Positions 33,822-35,581 of a DNA stretch of 35,581 nt are shown here, one piece after another. Position numbers and translations under genes: made by a program. The notes under the pieces are model-generated. The model made no database searches and was not told the DNA's origin. It saw nothing but the letters and a program-made list of their open reading frames with translations. Origin of the DNA: Gammaproteobacteria bacterium. Its GTDB lineage: Bacteria > Pseudomonadota > Gammaproteobacteria > Steroidobacterales > Steroidobacteraceae. The number at the start of each line of letters is the position of its first letter. Within the stretch, counting starts at the first letter, position 1. The DNA lies in NCBI GenBank assembly GCA_003132025.1, contig PKWJ01000051.1, forward strand, positions 1-35,581. The letters run 5' to 3'.

Positions 33822-33999
33822 CTCCAATCGTTCATTGGGGAGTAGCCGCCCTCCACCACAGGAGGGGGACGCGTCAACATACTTGGCCCGCGGGCCATGG
33901 CGCGTTCAACCGTAGGGTCTGGCGAGACCTTTGACGCATGGCCTGGTCCTGGGTTGGACGGGGGTCATGTGTCGATGGTCACGATCGTCCAACCCGGAG
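33822..33999 (+). promoter_or_regulatory. yybP-ykoY manganese riboswitch
   Basis: The leader of the UPF0016 gene carries hallmarks of the yybP-ykoY Mn2+ riboswitch: GGGGAGTAGC (33837-33846) followed by a CCCTCC/GGAGGG hairpin, the CAACATACTTGGCCC segment (33875-33889) with a GGCCCGCGGGCC stem, and GGCGAGACC (33921-33929). GCGTCAA (33871-33877) pairs with TTGACGC (33931-33937). Downstream, GGGTTGGACG (33951-33960) pairs perfectly with CGTCCAACCC (33986-33995), and the next pairs would engage the GGAG Shine-Dalgarno at 33996-33999, giving a translational switch. TCCAA (33823-33827) could compete for the same arm. In known members Mn2+ binding turns expression on. Exact 5' boundary uncertain. 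Confidence 0.88.
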
Positions 34000-34010
34000 C
34001 TACTTCAAAA

Positions 34011-34586
34011 ATGGAAGCTTTCCTGATATCTACCGCGTCGATTGCCGTGGGCGAACTCGGTGACAAGACCCAGCTCCTGGCGCTGATTCTTGCCACGCGG
34101 CTTCGCAAGCCCGGGCCGATCATCGCCGGCATCTTCGTGGCCACATTCGTCAACCATCTTGTCGCCTGTTCGGTAGGCGAGTGGGCGGGCAAGCTCATCA
34201 GCCCGCAGCTATTGAAGTGGGTCCTGGGAATCTCCTTCCTGGCGGTCGCAGCCTGGGCTCTGATCCCGGACAAGATGGACGAGGAAGTGAAAACACGTGA
34301 CGCTTACGGGGTCTTCGCGCTGACGGCAGTGACGTTTTTTCTCGCGGAGATGGGCGATAAGACCCAGATCGTCGCCCTGGCGCTCGCAGCCAAGTACAAC
34401 GAATTGCTTGCCGTGGTCGCCGGGACCACTCTGGGCATGATGATCGTTAATATCCCGACCGTATTATTCGCCGATCAAGCAACCAAGTGGATTCCTGTCA
34501 AGGTGGTACGCATGATCGCGGCGGGAATCTACGCCCTACTCGGTGTCCTGACGCTATTGGGGCATTCCGGCGGGAACCTCGGATGA
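34011..34586 (+). CDS. UPF0016/GDT1-family manganese exporter
   Basis: A 191-residue inner-membrane protein of the UPF0016 (TMEM165/GDT1, bacterial MntX/MneA type) family, which exports Mn2+ (or exchanges divalent cations). It has six predicted helices in two inverted halves, each with the signature E-x-G-D-K-T: VGELGDKTQLLAL (about 12-24) and AEMGDKTQIVALAL (about 112-125). ATG 34011 is chosen because it begins MEAFLISTASIAVGELGDK as in the family, with GGAG 11 nt upstream inside the riboswitch platform; ATG 33975 would fall inside the masking hairpin. The manganese riboswitch upstream strongly supports the substrate. It overlaps the next gene by ATGA. Confidence 0.93.
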   Translation: MEAFLISTASIAVGELGDKTQLLALILATRLRKPGPIIAGIFVATFVNHLVACSVGEWAGKLISPQLLKWVLGISFLAVAAWALIPDKMDEEVKTRDAYGVFALTAVTFFLAEMGDKTQIVALALAAKYNELLAVVAGTTLGMMIVNIPTVLFADQATKWIPVKVVRMIAAGIYALLGVLTLLGHSGGNLG

Positions 34587-35581
34587 GCGTCATGCGTGCA
34601 AGATTTCCTCACCACCTTGCCATCGCCTCGCTGTGCATGGCCTGGGCGCCCGCTGGTTTTGCGCAACAAGCGGCCACCGATACTGCCAGCGCGATGTCCG
34701 TACCGGATCCGTCGGCGGATGTGGTTAGTGAGCGGTTTGCGGCTCACGGGCAATTCACTTTCGTGGAGCAACTGACGTCGCCGTTTCATGCCCCGTACAG
34801 CGGGCCTAACAGCTTGTCACCGCGGCACGGCGCAGAGACGATCGATCTGACACTGTTTCTAGGTGCGCGCCTGTGGTCGGGAGCGGAAGCGTGGGTCAAT
34901 CCGGAAATTGACCAGGGATTCGGTCTCGACAACACGCTGGGCGTCGCCGGATTTCCCAGCGGCACCGCCTACAAGATAGGCCGCAGCCACCCGTATTGGC
35001 GACTGCCACGACTGTTCATTCGTCAGACTATCGATCTGGGCGGGGAAAGTGAGCCGGTGGAGGCCGCTGCTAATCAGCTCGGCGGCACTCAGAGCGCCAA
35101 TCGCTGGGTGTTTACCGTGGGCAAGATCAGTGTGTCGGACGTCTTTGACACCAATGGCTATGCCCACGATCCGCGCAACGATTTCCTCAATTGGACCGCG
35201 GTCGACGCCGGTACCTGGGACTACGCGGCGGATTCCTGGGGTTACTCGGTCGGTGCTGTGGCCGAGTGGTACCAGGGCCAATGGGCGCTGCGCGCCGGGA
35301 TATTCGACCTGTCGGACGTGCCCAACAGCGAAACGCTCGATCATGGATTTCATGAGTTCCAGTGGGACGGGGAGGTGGAGCGGCGCTACCAGTTCGAGGC
35401 AATGCCCGGCAAGCTGCTGATAACTGCGTTCGACAGCCGCGGGCGCATGGGTCTGCTTGATGAGGCCGTGAGCCTTGCGCAGGCCACCGGCCTGGATGTC
35501 ACGACGGCCCTGGTTGACGTGCGCCGTTATCGCAGTCGAGCCGGCGTGAGCCTGAGCCTGGAGCAGCAGCTGACGGGCGAT
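34583..35581 (+). CDS. OprB-like carbohydrate porin, 3' end outside window
   Basis: A partial outer-membrane protein, 333 codons in the window with no stop. Starting at ATG 34583 (overlapping the exporter's stop) a signal peptide of about 26 residues (HHLAIASLCMAWAPAGFAQQ) is seen. The mature region resembles the carbohydrate-selective porin OprB family: FTFVEQLTSPFHAPYSGPNSL, then AWVNPEIDQGFGLDNTLGVAGF, VTGKISVSD-like VFTVGKISVSDVFDTN and FLNWTAVDAGTWDYAADSWG. Alternating beta-strand patterns run throughout. Family members take up sugars in pseudomonads, but here the gene is translationally coupled to a manganese exporter under a Mn riboswitch, so a metal-related role is possible. The substrate is not shown by sequence. 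Confidence 0.85.
   Translation, partial: MSVMRARFPHHLAIASLCMAWAPAGFAQQAATDTASAMSVPDPSADVVSERFAAHGQFTFVEQLTSPFHAPYSGPNSLSPRHGAETIDLTLFLGARLWSGAEAWVNPEIDQGFGLDNTLGVAGFPSGTAYKIGRSHPYWRLPRLFIRQTIDLGGESEPVEAAANQLGGTQSANRWVFTVGKISVSDVFDTNGYAHDPRNDFLNWTAVDAGTWDYAADSWGYSVGAVAEWYQGQWALRAGIFDLSDVPNSETLDHGFHEFQWDGEVERRYQFEAMPGKLLITAFDSRGRMGLLDEAVSLAQATGLDVTTALVDVRRYRSRAGVSLSLEQQLTGD

Noticed and set aside
33897-34010. Longer N-terminus for the manganese exporter
   Set aside because: These codons overlap the riboswitch and add no family sequence; the conserved start is at 34011.

Overview
The window is gene-dense, GC-rich DNA (about 60% GC by eye) from a Gram-negative bacterium. Outer-membrane and periplasmic features (an OprB-type porin, Tat and Sec signal peptides, TonB-like C-terminal domains), a MoxR/BatABCDE cluster, a hybrid histidine kinase of proteobacterial type and a yybP-ykoY manganese riboswitch ahead of a UPF0016 exporter fit a soil or freshwater gammaproteobacterium, perhaps near Steroidobacter/Nevskiales. 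That placement is inference from protein style. The large FG-GAP protein has a C-terminus of a kind common in Acidobacteria.

Layout. 1-1000: a remnant resembling an IS6-family transposase, then a short secreted beta-helix protein that looks truncated. 1048-7692: a very large secreted FG-GAP/VCBS repeat protein, divergent from an operon of a NarL/LuxR response regulator, a membrane hybrid histidine kinase and a secreted protein with two TonB-C-like domains; a 16-bp palindrome sits in the divergent promoter. 7698-11872 (minus): DoxX, a TIR-TolB-like-TPR protein and an SbmA/BacA-like ABC transporter. 12065-20507: a Tat-exported NADP-binding protein, divergent from a run encoding an M3 metallopeptidase, a RibD-C/DHFR-like reductase, an S9 prolyl oligopeptidase, an unrecognised secreted protein, an alpha/beta hydrolase broken by one in-frame TGA, and a crotonase with a changed oxyanion-hole loop.

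20532-28393 (minus): a complete moxR-DUF58-DUF4381-batA-batB/C-batD-batE operon, most genes overlapping by 1-4 nt or abutting. It encodes an AAA+ ATPase, von Willebrand factor A proteins and partners acting at the envelope. 28653-30954: a divergent alkylation-repair pair, ogt and an Ada-AlkA fusion, sharing an intergenic region with a 17-bp inverted repeat (15/17 matches). 31053-33570: a GPH-family sugar symporter and a cytoplasmic GH43 glycosidase, probably importing and then cleaving short arabino/xylo-oligosaccharides. 33572-33754: a truncated VOC/glyoxalase remnant. 33822-35581: a yybP-ykoY manganese riboswitch whose expression platform appears to mask the Shine-Dalgarno, followed by a UPF0016 Mn2+ exporter that overlaps (ATGA) an OprB-like porin running off the window.

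The points most worth following are the porin coupled to a Mn exporter under one riboswitch, the TIR-TolB-TPR architecture, the single-codon lesion in the hydrolase, and the inverted repeat between the two repair genes. No CRISPR array, tRNA, rRNA or intact mobile element was seen.
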